From Juglans regia (Eukaryota; Streptophyta; Magnoliopsida; Fagales; Juglandaceae), in the NCBI RefSeq assembly GCF_001411555.2, contig NC_049916.1:23640558-23704557 (forward strand): a stretch of DNA of 64,000 nt, given 5' to 3'. This document shows positions 1-10,666 of the stretch, piece after piece. How positions within the stretch are numbered: position 1 is the first letter of the stretch; the number at the start of each line of letters is the position of its first letter. The notes under the pieces were generated by a model that made no database searches, was not told where the DNA came from, and saw only the letters and a list, made by a program, of their open reading frames with translations. The translations under genes and the position numbers were made by a program.

Positions 1-420
1 AATCATGAAGAAAAAAAATTATAATTTTATTAATAATCACTATTTTAAACATTAATTAAAAAAAAAAGAATGACAATACCCGAGCGATAACTTTGAGCGA
101 TAATTTTGGCCTGGTTTGGATAGTAAGAACCTCTTATCACATCTCATCTCATCTCATCTTATTTTATTACATCTCATCTTAATATCTAAACATTACAAAC
201 ACAAATACTTTTCAATTTTAAATCTCTAACTTTTTTTTATCATATTATTACCTAATAATTATAACTTTTCCAAACTTTCAAACAAAAAATAAAAAACGAT
301 TCAATCTTTTCAAATACTAAAATAAAAATAATATTCAAACAATATTTCAATTTTATCTCTTTCATTTTTCAAAATTTTATAAAATATTATAACTCAAATT
401 ATTTCAATACTATTTACAAA
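1..420. repeat. AT-rich intergenic DNA with MITE-like repeat
   Basis: No coding region is visible. From about 112 the sequence begins with a motif like GGTTTGGATAGTAAGAA, followed by CATCTCATCT repeats and AT-rich filler ending near ACTATTT. Related sequence recurs at about 45410-45500, 56275-56660 and 63225-63370 in either orientation. This marks a dispersed short non-coding repeat, probably a MITE. Element ends and target duplications are not clear here. Confidence 0.5.
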
Positions 421-1398
421 TAGAGTAGTGCTACGGATTAACAACTGTTCACGACTAATCCGTAACGCAAGTGACGTGTATATATATACATATATTGCAA
501 AACACTAGTCTCTTTCCTCACTTTCTCTCTCTATCCTCTCACTGCCCGATTCTCCTTCAACCAAGCCCGACCGCCCAGCCTCACCACCACCAACAGCCAC
601 TCCACCTCAAGTCGGTGACCAAACCAACCACTACCGATCTCTCCATGCGCAGCTCTCTCTCTCTCCTCTGCGGTAACCCAACCGAAATGGGTTTCATCCA
701 TTTCTCTCCACTTGCGCCACCGTACGCAGCCATCAAAGCCACCTCACCTCCACCACCTCACACCGGTGACCACCTCTTGCAGATCTAGCCACCATGAACC
801 TCCATCTCCATTTTCATCGCACACCCGCAAACTACCCATTAAATGGATTTCACTTGAGTTCAGGGCCATCGATGGCCTTATCGCCACCATGCGTCGATTC
901 TAGCTCTATTGAGCACCTCCCCTGACCACTGTGACTCCTTCCCAAGCTCCTCAAAGCCAGCCAAGCCCTCCACCTCTCTCTCGCTCTCCACCTCTCATCC
1001 ATCAGCTCTCTCACTCCTTCATCAACTTTCTCTCATAGCCCGCCCGATAGTATTTCGAATTTGGGTGGTGGGGGTTGGGGGGAGAGGACTGGTGATGGGA
1101 GAGGAAAAAGAGGAAACAAACATTTCAAAATGAAACATGTGAAATGAGAGGGAAGTAGATTTTGTTGTGAGGGTGTTTTTATCATTTTACTATGATATAT
1201 ATTGGATGATTTTAAGCAACGACTGATGTCAATATTATTTATTCTTTCCATGTCCAAACTATGCCCAAATATATACACATTCTGAAATCAGATAAAAGTA
1301 TCAAACCGTCGGATTAATCCTACGGTAAACATTATATCCACAACACCGTAGGGTTTCGGTAGCAGTCGGCAGGAGTGGAGACGGGAGTCGTGCTGAGG
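421..1398. other. Pyrimidine-rich upstream region, no supported gene
   Basis: This stretch precedes the CCDC137-like gene. It is rich in CT and CCA runs, so open frames of 60-105 codons arise in several frames, but none shows a recognisable domain. Imperfect matches of a CGGATTAA motif near 434-464 and 1308-1325 hint at a degenerate element. The last 100-200 bases are the likely 5' UTR and promoter of the downstream gene. Confidence 0.35.
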
Positions 1399-4300
1399 AT
1401 GGGAGGGAAAGGAAGGAGAAGAAGAGAGAAAAACTACAGAGCAGCGCATGGAGGCTACAGCCGCCTCCCTCCCCCGCCAAATCCTTCCCAAGTCGACGCT
1501 CTCCCCTCCAAGCTCCGTAAACTCATCTCCTTCACTTCCTCTCACTACCCTAAACCCCAAGGTTCTCTCTCTCTCTCTCTCTCTCCCTGTATATGTATTC
1601 TATATGCACATGCTTATGGCAAGGTTGTTGTATCTCAAATGGTTTTGTGTTTGTTTCAGGGTCTGCTGCGAAGGATGGTGATGCTAATAAAGTATGTTTC
1701 TTCTTCTATTCTTATTTCGTCATTACGATCCCTTCTCTGCCTAATAATAATTCGTTATTGAGAAAGATAGCGGACTAGCAGTGTTGGAATTCATCTATGA
1801 TTTATGTTTTCTGGATTGTTGATTTTACTGCCGCCAGTTGGTTGATATTTGAATGCGCTTGTTTCTGTTCCCGACACAAATGTGGCCATTCATGATTTTT
1901 GAGAGTTTCACGAAAACATGTCGACAACTTTGAAAATCCGGTTATTTCTCAAATGATGATTGGATTTTTCAGGATGAAACTAACCAGCGCTTCCTTAAGC
2001 ATTCGTTGGATTTTGTTTGCATTGATTTTGGTGACCATAGGTTCTCTGTTTTGTTGGTTAATCATGATTTCATGTTTTTAATGGCATTTATACAGTGTAA
2101 TTTATTATCATGGTACTTCTAGAATGCAAACTTTCTAGTTTTTATGTTAGATCTAGTTACCCATCATACTTAACCCGTGGGGGTTGGTTCAAGTGGTAAA
2201 GGCCTTGGGCTTGGCGTATGCTCCCCCAGGTCTAAGGTTCAAATCCCCTTGGGTGTAAACAATCTTTAGGGGCCATCAGACTGAGAGATTTTTCTTTTGA
2301 ATTACCAAAAGTGCACTTGCTGGAAACTCTTTTTCTTGGGCTTGTGCACCCCTGGGATTAGTTGGGACTCCATTCCCAGATACTTGGTGCCAATTAAAAA
2401 AAAAAAGTTACCGATCATACTTGTGTTTGATGATGGCTAACTACCAAGCCATAACTTTCCTAATTCAATTTAGGCACTCTTCCGAGCCTTGAGAAATAGC
2501 TATAGTGCTTTGACTAGAATTTTGCAACTCACTATGAGAAGTGAGTTTTCGATAGCTGACTACTTTTATGGCTGGAAACTCCTTTTTAATAGGTAAGCAA
2601 GAACTTTATTGATACGAATTTTATAGCTGGAAACTTAACAGAAAAGTACCAGTTGATTGTGGCTTAAAAAACCGAGTTTGGATTTTCAGTTGTTTTCAAT
2701 TTTTATTGGATGCTGAAACTAGGAGTGGCCAGTATGATAAGCTAACAACTGTTTGGATCTTATTCACGTTTGAAATTAAGGCTGTACAAGAAACCGTAAA
2801 ATGAACCGGGACCGACTCAGACCGGCTGTCGGAGCTCGGAACCGGCCGAAACTGGCATAGAACCGGTCGGCCGGCGGTTGAATTTGGCCAAAACTGATGT
2901 CCAGCGGTTCGGTCCCAGTTTGAGGCTGGACCGGACCACCGAGTCGACCGATACTTGAAATGTTTTTTTTAAAAAAAAAAATTATACATATATGAAACAA
3001 CGCCGTTTCACTTAAGTTAGTGAAACGTCATCATTGTGGGACTTAATGTTTGAAAAAAAATATAGAGGAAACGGCTACGGACATCGTTCTGGGACTTAAT
3101 GTTTGAAAAAAATATAAAGGAAACGGCGTCGCCGTTTCCCTCTAGGGTTTAAACACACGTACTCACTCTTCTTCTTCCTCATTTCTTTCTTCCCCTTTCT
3201 GATTTCACACCAGTTCACAGCGCCGCCCCACCTCTCTCTCTCAAATCGCACATCGCGGCGTCATCTATCTCAAATCGCAACCACCTCCGTCGCCACCGAA
3301 GACGCCGACAAACTGACCGGAGTTACGCCGAGACCGATGTAGATGGTTTTCTCCCCTTTCACCGGCTGGTTTCGGTCGAGATTCACACCATTTCAAGATA
3401 TCGGTGATGTTTTCGGTTTTGGACCAAAACCGAAATCGAACCTTTGATTTTCACCCCTATTTGAAATCTTTTTTTGGGGGGGGGGGGGGGACTAGGGTAT
3501 TGGCATATGCATTTTTATTGCATAACAGCAATTTTTGCAAAATTAATTGATTCCTTCTCCTTAAGTCTAATGATAAGTTTTAACTTGTGTATGAGATCTT
3601 GTATGTCTTGTATTTTTTTAGAAAACCCGTGCAAAGGGTGTATCAGACCCAAATGGGATCACAGATGGAGGTGATAATGAGATTTTGAGGACACCTCAAC
3701 ATCCAGACAGTGGTGATGACACCACAAACGAGAAGAGAAAGAAAAAAAGAAAGAGGAACAAGGTTAATGACCTTAGATTTGAAACAACCTTAGAGAACTC
3801 AGATGCTCGTGTGAAACGACGTGAGCGCAAGAAAAAGTAAGCATTTCACTGTACTTCATGTTTTTAAGCAACTTGTCGTTGGCATGTAAGAAACCTCATG
3901 GCTATAATTGGTACCGACATGTTTCATATTATCTTCATCAATCCTGAATGATTTTATTATTTGACTTGAACATGTAGAACCATATACTAAAAATTTGGTA
4001 CCGACATGTTTCATATTATCTTCATCAATCCTGAATGATTTTCTTATTTGACTTGAACATGTAGAAACATATACTAAAAATTAGGAATGGCAATATGTGA
4101 CAACTTGTGAACCCAACATGAACACGACACAAAATTAGCGGGTTTGGGTTTGATGTTAACAGATTCGGGTTTAAATGGGTCAACCTGCTTAACACAAAAT
4201 CAATCCGTTTTGATCCATTTAGAATTTATTTCAAAATTAAAACTTTTTTATTGTTAAATTGTAATGTTCGTATTTCTCAGTATGCTTATGTTTTTATTGT

Positions 4301-7300
4301 TTGAATTATAATTTTAGACCTATGCTTATATTTGTTATTGTATGGTTTGTAATATTGATGTTATTCTATGTTAAAATTTGAAAAATATTGATATATATAT
4401 TTTATAAGATATTGTGGTTATTAATAAATATAGATTTTAACTTTTATGTGAAATTATGTTAATCAGATTAAATGAGTTAGGCATTTTAGTTCAACTCATT
4501 TACATGAAAAAAGGGATTTAAATGAATCGTGTCATGTTAACATATTTATAATTAATGTCCATAGTAACGAAGTCAGCTGTTAAAAAAGAGAGAGAGCTGA
4601 AATGGTTGCAATGCTCCATTAACTATGATAATAAGGAGGGCGCTTCGGGCAGAGATAGAACAAAAGGGAGGGACGTTTCTTCTGTTAATGAAGCCTAAAA
4701 TAATGTATTGGAATGTGAGAGGGATCAATGAAGTGAATAAAAGGCTATATATTAGATCCCTCCTCCGAAGTTGGAAAGTAGACATTGTTTGCCTACAAGA
4801 AACTAAGTTGGAAGTTATTTCTCTTCGCATCATTAGGAGCTTGTGGAGCTGTGTGCAAGTGGGATGGCATTACTTACCGTCCATTGGAGCATCCGGGGGT
4901 ATATTAGTTATGTGGGACAAAAGAGTGGTGGAAAATAAGGAAAATTTCATGGGGGATTATATGGTGGCATGTTCGTTTATGAATGTCATCGATGGCTATC
5001 AGTGGGCTTTTGTAGGCGTTTATGGGCCTAATCTTGATCGGTCTCGAAGCTTACTTTGGGATGAGTTGGCCGGTATTAGCAGTTTTTGGGACTTACCTTG
5101 GTGTATTGGAGGTGATTTTAATGTAACCCGTTTTCCGAGTGAGAGATCGGGTGGAGGGGGCTACAACCAACCTATGGTATATTTTTCTAACTTCATTTCT
5201 GAGCAGAATTTACAAGATTTACCTCTTGCAGGCGGTTCCTTCACTTGGTCTAACAACCGAGATCTTCCATCTTGGTCAAGGATAGACAGATTTTTAATTT
5301 CAACGGATTGGGAGGCACACTACCCGGAGCTTATTCAAAAGAGACTACCCAGGTTGTGTTCAGATCATTTCCCTATTCTGTTGAATTGTGGGGGCATTAG
5401 AAGTGGTCCAAGGCACTTCAAATTTGAGAACATGTGGTTGAAGTCAGAGGGGTTTCTGGACAGAATAAGACAATGGTGGTCTTCTTACCACTTCCATGGA
5501 ACTGCTAGTTACAAAATGGCTTGCAAATTAAAGTCGTTGAAAAAAGACTTAAAGGAGTGGAATACACAAGAGTTCGGTAATGTGGAAAGCCAGAAATCGG
5601 TTCTAATGGAGGAGCTTAAGGCTTTGGAAGGTGTGGAAGAGGTGAGGATCTTCTCTGAAATCGAGTGGGCCCGCAAATCCCAAGTGGTTGCGGACATTGA
5701 ACGGCTATCTCTATTGGAAGAAATATCATGGCGTCAGAAATCACGGGTGTTATGGTTGAAGGAAGGGGATAGAAGCACCAAGTTCTTTCACCAAGTGGCC
5801 AATTCACATAGGCGGAACAATGCGATAGATACCTTATTGATAGACGGGGTGGTCTCATCCAACCATTCCGAGATCTCAAACCACATTGTTCAGTTTTATG
5901 ATACATTGCTTTCGGAACAATTTGAGTGGAGGCCGAGACTTGACGGGATGGCCTTTGATGTTCTTGACCCACAAGTTGCGGAACGACTTGAAAGGCCTTT
6001 TGAAGAGCTAGAGATCCGGTCGGTGATCAAGGGTATGGCGGGTGATAAAGCTCCAGGTCCGGATGGTTTTTCCATGGCTTTTTTTCAGACGTGTTGGGAT
6101 GTGCTTAAAGATGATATCATGGGGGTTTTTCAGGAATTTCATGGAAGCGGGCGGTTCGAGAAAAGTCTTAATGCTACTCTCTTAGTTCTCATTCCCAAAA
6201 AGCCAGGCGTGGAAGAAGTGAAAGATTTCCGCCCCATTAGTTTGGTGAGTGGTATGTACAAAATTCTATCTAAAGTATTGGCAAACAGACTGAGTAAGGT
6301 GATGGAAAGATTGATTTCGAAGCCTCAAAATGCATTTGTTCAAGGTAGGCAAATCCTTGATTCGGTACTGATAGCCAATGAATGTTTGGATAGTCGAGTT
6401 AAATCCGGAGAGCCTGGAATCCTTTGTAAGTTAGACATGGAGAAAGCTTATGATCACGTCAATTGGAGTTTCTTAATTTATATGTTGGAGAGATGTGGCT
6501 TTGGTTCTAAATGGTGTTCTTGGATCCTTCATTGTATTTCCACAACATGCTTTTCAGTATTGGTGAATGGGATGTCCAAAGGTTTTTTTAAAAGCTCCCG
6601 AGGTTTGCGACAAGGAGACCCCCTTTCTCCTCTTCTATTTGTTTTTGTGATGGAAGCGTTCAGCAAGATGATTGGAGGGGCAGTAGAGGGAGGGTTCATA
6701 TCAGGATTCTCAGTAGGAGAGACAAGTTCAGGTTCACTTAACATTTCCCACCTATTGTTTGCTGACGATACTCCAATCTTTTGTGAAGCCAGACATGAGC
6801 AAATTCGAGCTGTAAGAGCTCTTCTATTATGCTTTGAAGCTATGTCAGGTTTGAAGGTGAATTTGGCTAAATCAGAGATAGTGCTAGTGGGACATGTACC
6901 CAATGTGGAAAGTTTGGCGTCCATCCTGGAGTGCAAGATAGAAGCTGTGTCAGGTTTGAAGGTGAATTTGGCTAAATCAGAGATAGTGCCAGTGGGACAT
7001 GTACCCAATGTGGAAAGTTTGGCGTCCATCCTGGAGTGCAAGATATTTCAGTTGCCTATGAAATATCTCGGTCTTCCGTTGGGGGCAGCATTCAAATCGA
7101 AAGCTATTTGGGATGAAATAATAGAAAAAATGGAAAGGAAATTAGCTGGTTGGAAGAGGATGTACTTATCTAAAGGGGGCCGGTTAACTCTCATAAAAAG
7201 TACTCTTTCTAACTTACCAACATACTTTCTTTCACTATTCCCACTTCCCACCAAGGTGGCTCATCGCATGGAGAAAATTCAACGTGATTTCTTGTGGGGA

Positions 7301-9662
7301 GGGATCAAGGAAGAGTTTAAATATCACTTGGTGAAATGGGCTACAATTTGCTCCCCCATTAAGGAAGGAGGTTTAGGTATACGGAATTTGAGAGCATTTA
7401 ACCAAGCCTTGCTTAGCAAATGGTTATGGAGATACCACCATGAACGGGAGGCCTTCTGGCTAACCGTCATTGCCTTGAAGCACGGGGAATCATGGGGAGG
7501 GTGGTGTTCCAATGAGGTGAGTGGTCCCCACAGAGTAGGGCTTTGGAAACATATCAGAAGAGGATGGGACATCTATGCAGCACACACTTGCTTCAAAGTC
7601 GGCAACGGTGTTAAGGTAAAATTTTGGCATGACTTATGGTGTGGTGATCGGGCACTCAAGGATGTATATCCAGGAGTCTACAGCTTAGCAAGACGGAAAG
7701 ATGCATTCATTGCCGATCTACTTAGCTTTACAAATGGCTCCTTCCAATGGAACCTTACTTTCAATAGAAATGCACAAGATTGGGAGATGGATGACATTTC
7801 GGCATTTTTTGACCTTGTGTACTCCACGCGGATGTCGGGGGAAGGAGAAGACAAGTTATATTGGCGTCCCTCTAAGAAAGGAGTTTTCACGGCCCGCTCG
7901 TTTTATCATTCCTTACATGTGCACAACTCAGTCCCGTTCCCATGGAAGAGCATCTGGAAGACGAAGGCACCTCTAAAGGCAGCCTTTTTTGTTTGGATTG
8001 CCACGTGGGGAAAGATTCTTACCATAGATAACCTAAGGAAACGCGGCATCATAGTTATGAATTGGTGTTATATGTGTAAGAAGAGTGGTGAGTCCGCAGA
8101 CCATCTCTTACTACATTGTGAGATTGTCAGGTCCTTATGGTCCGAGGTCCTAGCACGGGTGGGGTTAGCATGGGTGATGCCAGAAAAGGTAAGTGAGTTT
8201 TTAGCCTCTTGGAGAGGTATTAGGGGCAACTCTCAAATTGCCTCCATATGGAAGATGCTACCTATTTGTCTATGGTGGTGCATTTGGGGGGAGCGGAACG
8301 CAAGATGCTTTGAAGATTAAGAGAGATCAATGGAAGAGCTTAGAACTTTGTTTTTTAATACTTTACTCCATTGGTCAATTGTAATTGATTTTCAGGGCAG
8401 GTCGTTTCACGATTTCCTTGTATCCCTAAGCTAGACTTAAATTTGCTCATGTATATGTCCCGTATACTTGGGCATCCTTTGTATCACTTTTGATCAATAA
8501 AATTTTGTTTACCGATTAAAAAAAATAATTAATTATTACATATCTAATTTGGAGTTCAGTGATCAGCAAAAACTGTACAGTTTCTATCATCGAATTCCTT
8601 GTTTGCTATTTGGGTGTGCATGTTTGCGTACTCCAAGGCAGTTTTCAAGTTTTCAGTCTTGTAAAGTTTGTTTTTTGGGTGTGTGATATTGTACCGAATC
8701 AAGGAAAGTGCCTAGCAGCATCTGCACTTGTACAAGGAAATGACCGGTCAAGTTAGAATCATTGTAAATAACAATTCCATCTGGTAATGAACCAATGTGG
8801 GCCTAGTTACTCATGCTACTTTATCATAATTCACCCACATTGTGGGACTCAAACAATCTGGAGCTTCACAAGCATACGGAATCTGAGTTTAAATACTGGT
8901 GTCTGTACAAAACTGCCTACCCCATGTCTCCAGCCAATGATATAGGATTCTACTTTAATTGTTTTTTAACATGTGTGGGTCAAGTTCGGTATTCTTGTTG
9001 TAGACTTTCCTGATCCTGTTTTGACCATACTTGTGTTGGTAATTTGTATTTAACTTGGACATACTCTCATTGCCAACATTTTAAGAAAATAAATAATCAT
9101 TGGAAATGTTTTTAGTTTTTAAAGAACATATTTCGGGAATATAAAAAATCCATGTAATGCCAATAATATTTTTGCAGCGAGTAATGTGGTGTGATTGTTG
9201 CAAAAGCAAACGCCCCATCCCATGGTTTTATTACCTTTCGCACTAAGCTCAGGTGTGCTCTGTTTACTCAGCAGATATGTGATTAGGTCTAAAATTTACA
9301 CAGGTACTTGGAAGTGAAGAAAAATAAACATAAAAAAGCAAAGACTGGAGTGGATTGCGACTTTCCTGGACATGAGGAGATCAAATTTGGAGAAGTAGTT
9401 GAAGCTCCACCTAAGCTGGTTGGTCTTCCTAAGGTATCATCATTAATTTTTAGTGTTTCATTACAGATTGATGATCTTCCGTGGACAAAAAATTTTAATT
9501 CTTTTTATATTACTGCTGTTTTTGAAGGCATTCAAGAATGTCCAAGGTGCTTCGCAAGAGAGGATTCGGTTGCAGGCTATTGAGAAATATAGGAATAGCA
9601 AGGGATGGGCTTCAAGGCCAGGGATTCAACTTCCTCCTGCAACTACTTCAACAGCATTTTAG
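1399..9662 (+). CDS. CCDC137-like nucleolar coiled-coil protein, 5 exons
   Basis: Exons are 1399-1561, 1660-1691, 3622-3836, 9304-9433 and 9528-9662. They join in frame across GT-AG introns to 675 nt (224 aa). The start is the first ATG of a basic N-terminus (MGGKGRRRREKNYR). Exon 3 is charged and lysine-rich (KRKKKRKRNK). Exon 4 contains IKFGEVVEAPPKL, matching the KFGEVV-x-PP-L signature of animal CCDC137/RaRF. Exon 5 has an ERIRLQAIEKYR helix like the family's C-terminal region. CCDC137 proteins are small, basic, mostly nucleolar proteins; the plant function is not known to me. Introns 2 and 3 are swollen to 1.9 and 5.5 kb by transposons, including a sense-strand LINE, and a hAT element lies about 150 bases past the stop. 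All splice sites look intact, so the gene may still work. Family assignment is by motif recall. Confidence 0.75.
2155..2422 (+). mobile_element. tRNA-derived SINE with 17-bp target duplication
   Basis: The body is 2172-2405. It has an A-box-like GGTTCAAGTGGTAAAGG, a B-box GGTTCAAATCC at about 2238, an unrelated body and a 3' A tail (about 2396-2405). The flanks are AGTTACCCATCATACTT (2155-2171) and AGTTACCGATCATACTT (2406-2422), a 17-bp target duplication with one mismatch, as made by LINE machinery. It sits in intron 2 of the CCDC137-like gene in sense orientation. Confidence 0.85.
2777..3459. mobile_element. Non-autonomous hAT element (MITE) in intron 2
   Basis: The element is 683 bp, with termini TAAGGCTG and CACCCCTA (reverse complement TAGGGGTG). 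It is flanked by a perfect 8-bp duplication TTTGAAAT at 2769-2776 and 3460-3467. Both ends carry many CCGG/ACCGG subterminal motifs. The middle (about 3140-3350) resembles a transposase-gene leader with CTCTCT runs. No transposase frame is present. The 8-bp duplication and TAGGGGTG-type ends are hallmarks of hAT. Confidence 0.85.
3909..4082. repeat. 87-bp perfect-period tandem duplication
   Basis: Two adjacent copies, 3909-3995 and 3996-4082, each begin TGGTACCGACATGTTTC and differ at only a few bases. They lie at the start of intron 3, just after the donor site. They look like a recent local duplication. Confidence 0.9.
4083..4556. repeat. Degenerate hAT-like repeat upstream of LINE
   Basis: AT-rich sequence begins with TTAGGAATGGCAATATG. 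It carries GGGTTTGGGTTT, GGGTCAACCTG and CGTGTCATGTTAAC motifs like the subterminal repeats near 35590-35862. No partner end was found, so it may be half of an element cut by the LINE. It lies within intron 3 of the CCDC137-like gene. Confidence 0.35.
4557..8524 (+). mobile_element. LINE-1-type retrotransposon in intron 3, lacking ORF1
   Basis: The element encodes one long endonuclease/reverse-transcriptase frame (4625-8320), followed by a 3' UTR with AATAAA near 8496 and a short A run at about 8517-8525. A possible 9-bp target duplication, ATAATTAAT, lies at 4548-4556 and 8525-8533; it is AT-rich and therefore weak. No upstream gag-like ORF1 is present, so it is probably 5'-truncated. It lies in sense orientation within the host gene intron, where its polyadenylation signal could in principle end the host transcript early. 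Confidence 0.8.
4625..8320 (+). CDS. LINE ORF2: endonuclease, reverse transcriptase, zf-RVT
   Basis: A single 1231-codon frame. In order: an APE-type endonuclease (about residues 22-250, with YWNVRGIN, CLQETKLE, GGDFN and CSDHFP motifs); a linker with EGDRSTKFFH; a reverse transcriptase (about 470-800) with APGPDGF, RPISLV, KLDMEKAYDHV, RQGDPLSPLLF and the catalytic FADD box; and a C-terminal zf-RVT domain (WKTKAPLKAAFFVW, CYMC, HLLLHC) near 1110-1190. The frame has no stops. An in-frame 105-bp duplication (6836-6940 and 6941-7045) repeats 35 residues after the FADD box and would probably disturb the fold. It acts on its own RNA to copy itself. The ATG at 4688 is an alternative start closer to the endonuclease domain. 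Confidence 0.9.
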   Translation: MIIRRALRAEIEQKGGTFLLLMKPKIMYWNVRGINEVNKRLYIRSLLRSWKVDIVCLQETKLEVISLRIIRSLWSCVQVGWHYLPSIGASGGILVMWDKRVVENKENFMGDYMVACSFMNVIDGYQWAFVGVYGPNLDRSRSLLWDELAGISSFWDLPWCIGGDFNVTRFPSERSGGGGYNQPMVYFSNFISEQNLQDLPLAGGSFTWSNNRDLPSWSRIDRFLISTDWEAHYPELIQKRLPRLCSDHFPILLNCGGIRSGPRHFKFENMWLKSEGFLDRIRQWWSSYHFHGTASYKMACKLKSLKKDLKEWNTQEFGNVESQKSVLMEELKALEGVEEVRIFSEIEWARKSQVVADIERLSLLEEISWRQKSRVLWLKEGDRSTKFFHQVANSHRRNNAIDTLLIDGVVSSNHSEISNHIVQFYDTLLSEQFEWRPRLDGMAFDVLDPQVAERLERPFEELEIRSVIKGMAGDKAPGPDGFSMAFFQTCWDVLKDDIMGVFQEFHGSGRFEKSLNATLLVLIPKKPGVEEVKDFRPISLVSGMYKILSKVLANRLSKVMERLISKPQNAFVQGRQILDSVLIANECLDSRVKSGEPGILCKLDMEKAYDHVNWSFLIYMLERCGFGSKWCSWILHCISTTCFSVLVNGMSKGFFKSSRGLRQGDPLSPLLFVFVMEAFSKMIGGAVEGGFISGFSVGETSSGSLNISHLLFADDTPIFCEARHEQIRAVRALLLCFEAMSGLKVNLAKSEIVLVGHVPNVESLASILECKIEAVSGLKVNLAKSEIVPVGHVPNVESLASILECKIFQLPMKYLGLPLGAAFKSKAIWDEIIEKMERKLAGWKRMYLSKGGRLTLIKSTLSNLPTYFLSLFPLPTKVAHRMEKIQRDFLWGGIKEEFKYHLVKWATICSPIKEGGLGIRNLRAFNQALLSKWLWRYHHEREAFWLTVIALKHGESWGGWCSNEVSGPHRVGLWKHIRRGWDIYAAHTCFKVGNGVKVKFWHDLWCGDRALKDVYPGVYSLARRKDAFIADLLSFTNGSFQWNLTFNRNAQDWEMDDISAFFDLVYSTRMSGEGEDKLYWRPSKKGVFTARSFYHSLHVHNSVPFPWKSIWKTKAPLKAAFFVWIATWGKILTIDNLRKRGIIVMNWCYMCKKSGESADHLLLHCEIVRSLWSEVLARVGLAWVMPEKVSEFLASWRGIRGNSQIASIWKMLPICLWWCIWGERNARCFED
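8534..9303. other. Remainder of intron 3, no feature seen
   Basis: AT-rich intron sequence between the LINE and exon 4. No open frame with a recognisable domain, no clear repeat ends and no RNA gene are visible. It ends at the CAG acceptor at 9301-9303. Confidence 0.6.
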
Positions 9663-9809
9663 TCAATTTCGGACTATTTTTGAAAATATTAAACATAGCT
9701 TTTATTTTTGCAAGAGGGAATCTCATCTACCCGTTTGTGTATTATTGAGGACAGGAGGGCTCACTCTCTCCCAAATTCTGTAATATTAGTGGAAAAAGAA
9801 GGCTTGATG

Positions 9810-10658
9810 TAGGCCTGTGCAGAAAAAGTTAGAACTCGGTCCGTCCGTGCGAACCAACCCGACCATAAAAAGCGGGTGGAGCAACTTGCGGGTCGAACCC
9901 GCTGAAACCGATATTATAAATTTATAAGAAATCTCAAATTCATTTCAAATTGTCAAATTTGAACCTGTATAACTCTCGAGAAAATACTTTCTCGCCCTTT
10001 CCTATCTGTCAAACTCTCGAGAACCTCTGCCAAGATCGTCAAGAAATTTAAGACCAAAAAGATGGAACACGTCAAGACCAGCCTCAAGGAGTCGAGTCGC
10101 GACCTCTCCCTCTTCAAGTTCAAGTTCGGCGCCGTCGTAGCCCTTGTCCTCTTCATCGTCTTCGGTCTTCTTTACTCGCTCTTCTTAGGGTTTTTACCAC
10201 CACGCAGTGCCAGCTACCTCTGTAATATTTTCAACCAATAAAAAAAGATGGGTTGTGAGAGAGGACCAACCATATGAAGCAAGCAAGAGAGGGTCGAAGA
10301 CGAGGAAGCTAGCCCAGAGACTAAAAGCAAGAGCAACACGATTCATGCTATTTCTGCTTAGAAATTGAAGCAGTCTGACAGCATTAGCATTCATGGAATT
10401 TGAATGGAGTGGTTTAATGTTTCTGTTCATGGGATTTGTAATTTTTGCCTGATTGTGCATTTATCATGAGTTCTTGAGAAAATTGGCTCTGTTTGTATCG
10501 GTAGATACTGGGTTTTGATCGGATTGTATAGGGATAGTGGGATTTGTAAGGTTTTTGTTGGATCTGTTTGTATACGATTTGGGTTCCCTTTCAATCTCGA
10601 GTCGGGTCGGGTCGGGTCAGGCCAATACATGAGTCGGGTTGGTCGGGTTGCAGTCCTA
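9810..10658. mobile_element. Gene-carrying hAT element (Pack-hAT type)
   Basis: The element is 849 bp with a perfect 8-bp target duplication GCTTGATG at 9802-9809 and 10659-10666. Termini are TAGGCCTGTGCA and TTGCAGTCCTA. Subterminal GGGTCGGGTC-type motifs lie near both ends (9840-9905 and 10600-10650). The GC-richer centre (about 10015-10190) is coding-like and unlike the AT-rich arms; it encodes a piece of a TMCO1-like protein. No transposase is present. It lies about 150 bases after the CCDC137-like stop, probably in or near that gene's 3' UTR. Confidence 0.85.
10026..10184 (+). pseudogene. Captured TMCO1/CLAC-like gene fragment
   Basis: In one plus-strand frame this reads a lysine-rich coiled-coil followed by SLKESSRDLSLFKFKFG and a hydrophobic stretch ending FGLLYSLF. 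This matches the conserved centre of TMCO1, the ER calcium-load-activated channel (coiled coil, then the DLS motif, then transmembrane helix 2). Only about 50 of roughly 190 residues are present and no start or later helices follow, so it is a fragment. It lies wholly inside the hAT element with 8-bp target duplications, which indicates capture by the transposon. Identification is from memory of the family. Confidence 0.7.
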
Positions 10659-10666
10659 GCTTGATG

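Noticed and set aside
471..1133. Overlapping serine/proline-rich open frames upstream of the CCDC137-like gene
   Set aside because: They arise from CT- and CCA-rich low-complexity DNA, lie in several frames at once and show no domain.
2172..2260. Possible functional tRNA gene
   Set aside because: The A and B boxes belong to a SINE with an A tail and a 17-bp target duplication; acceptor stem pairing is lacking.
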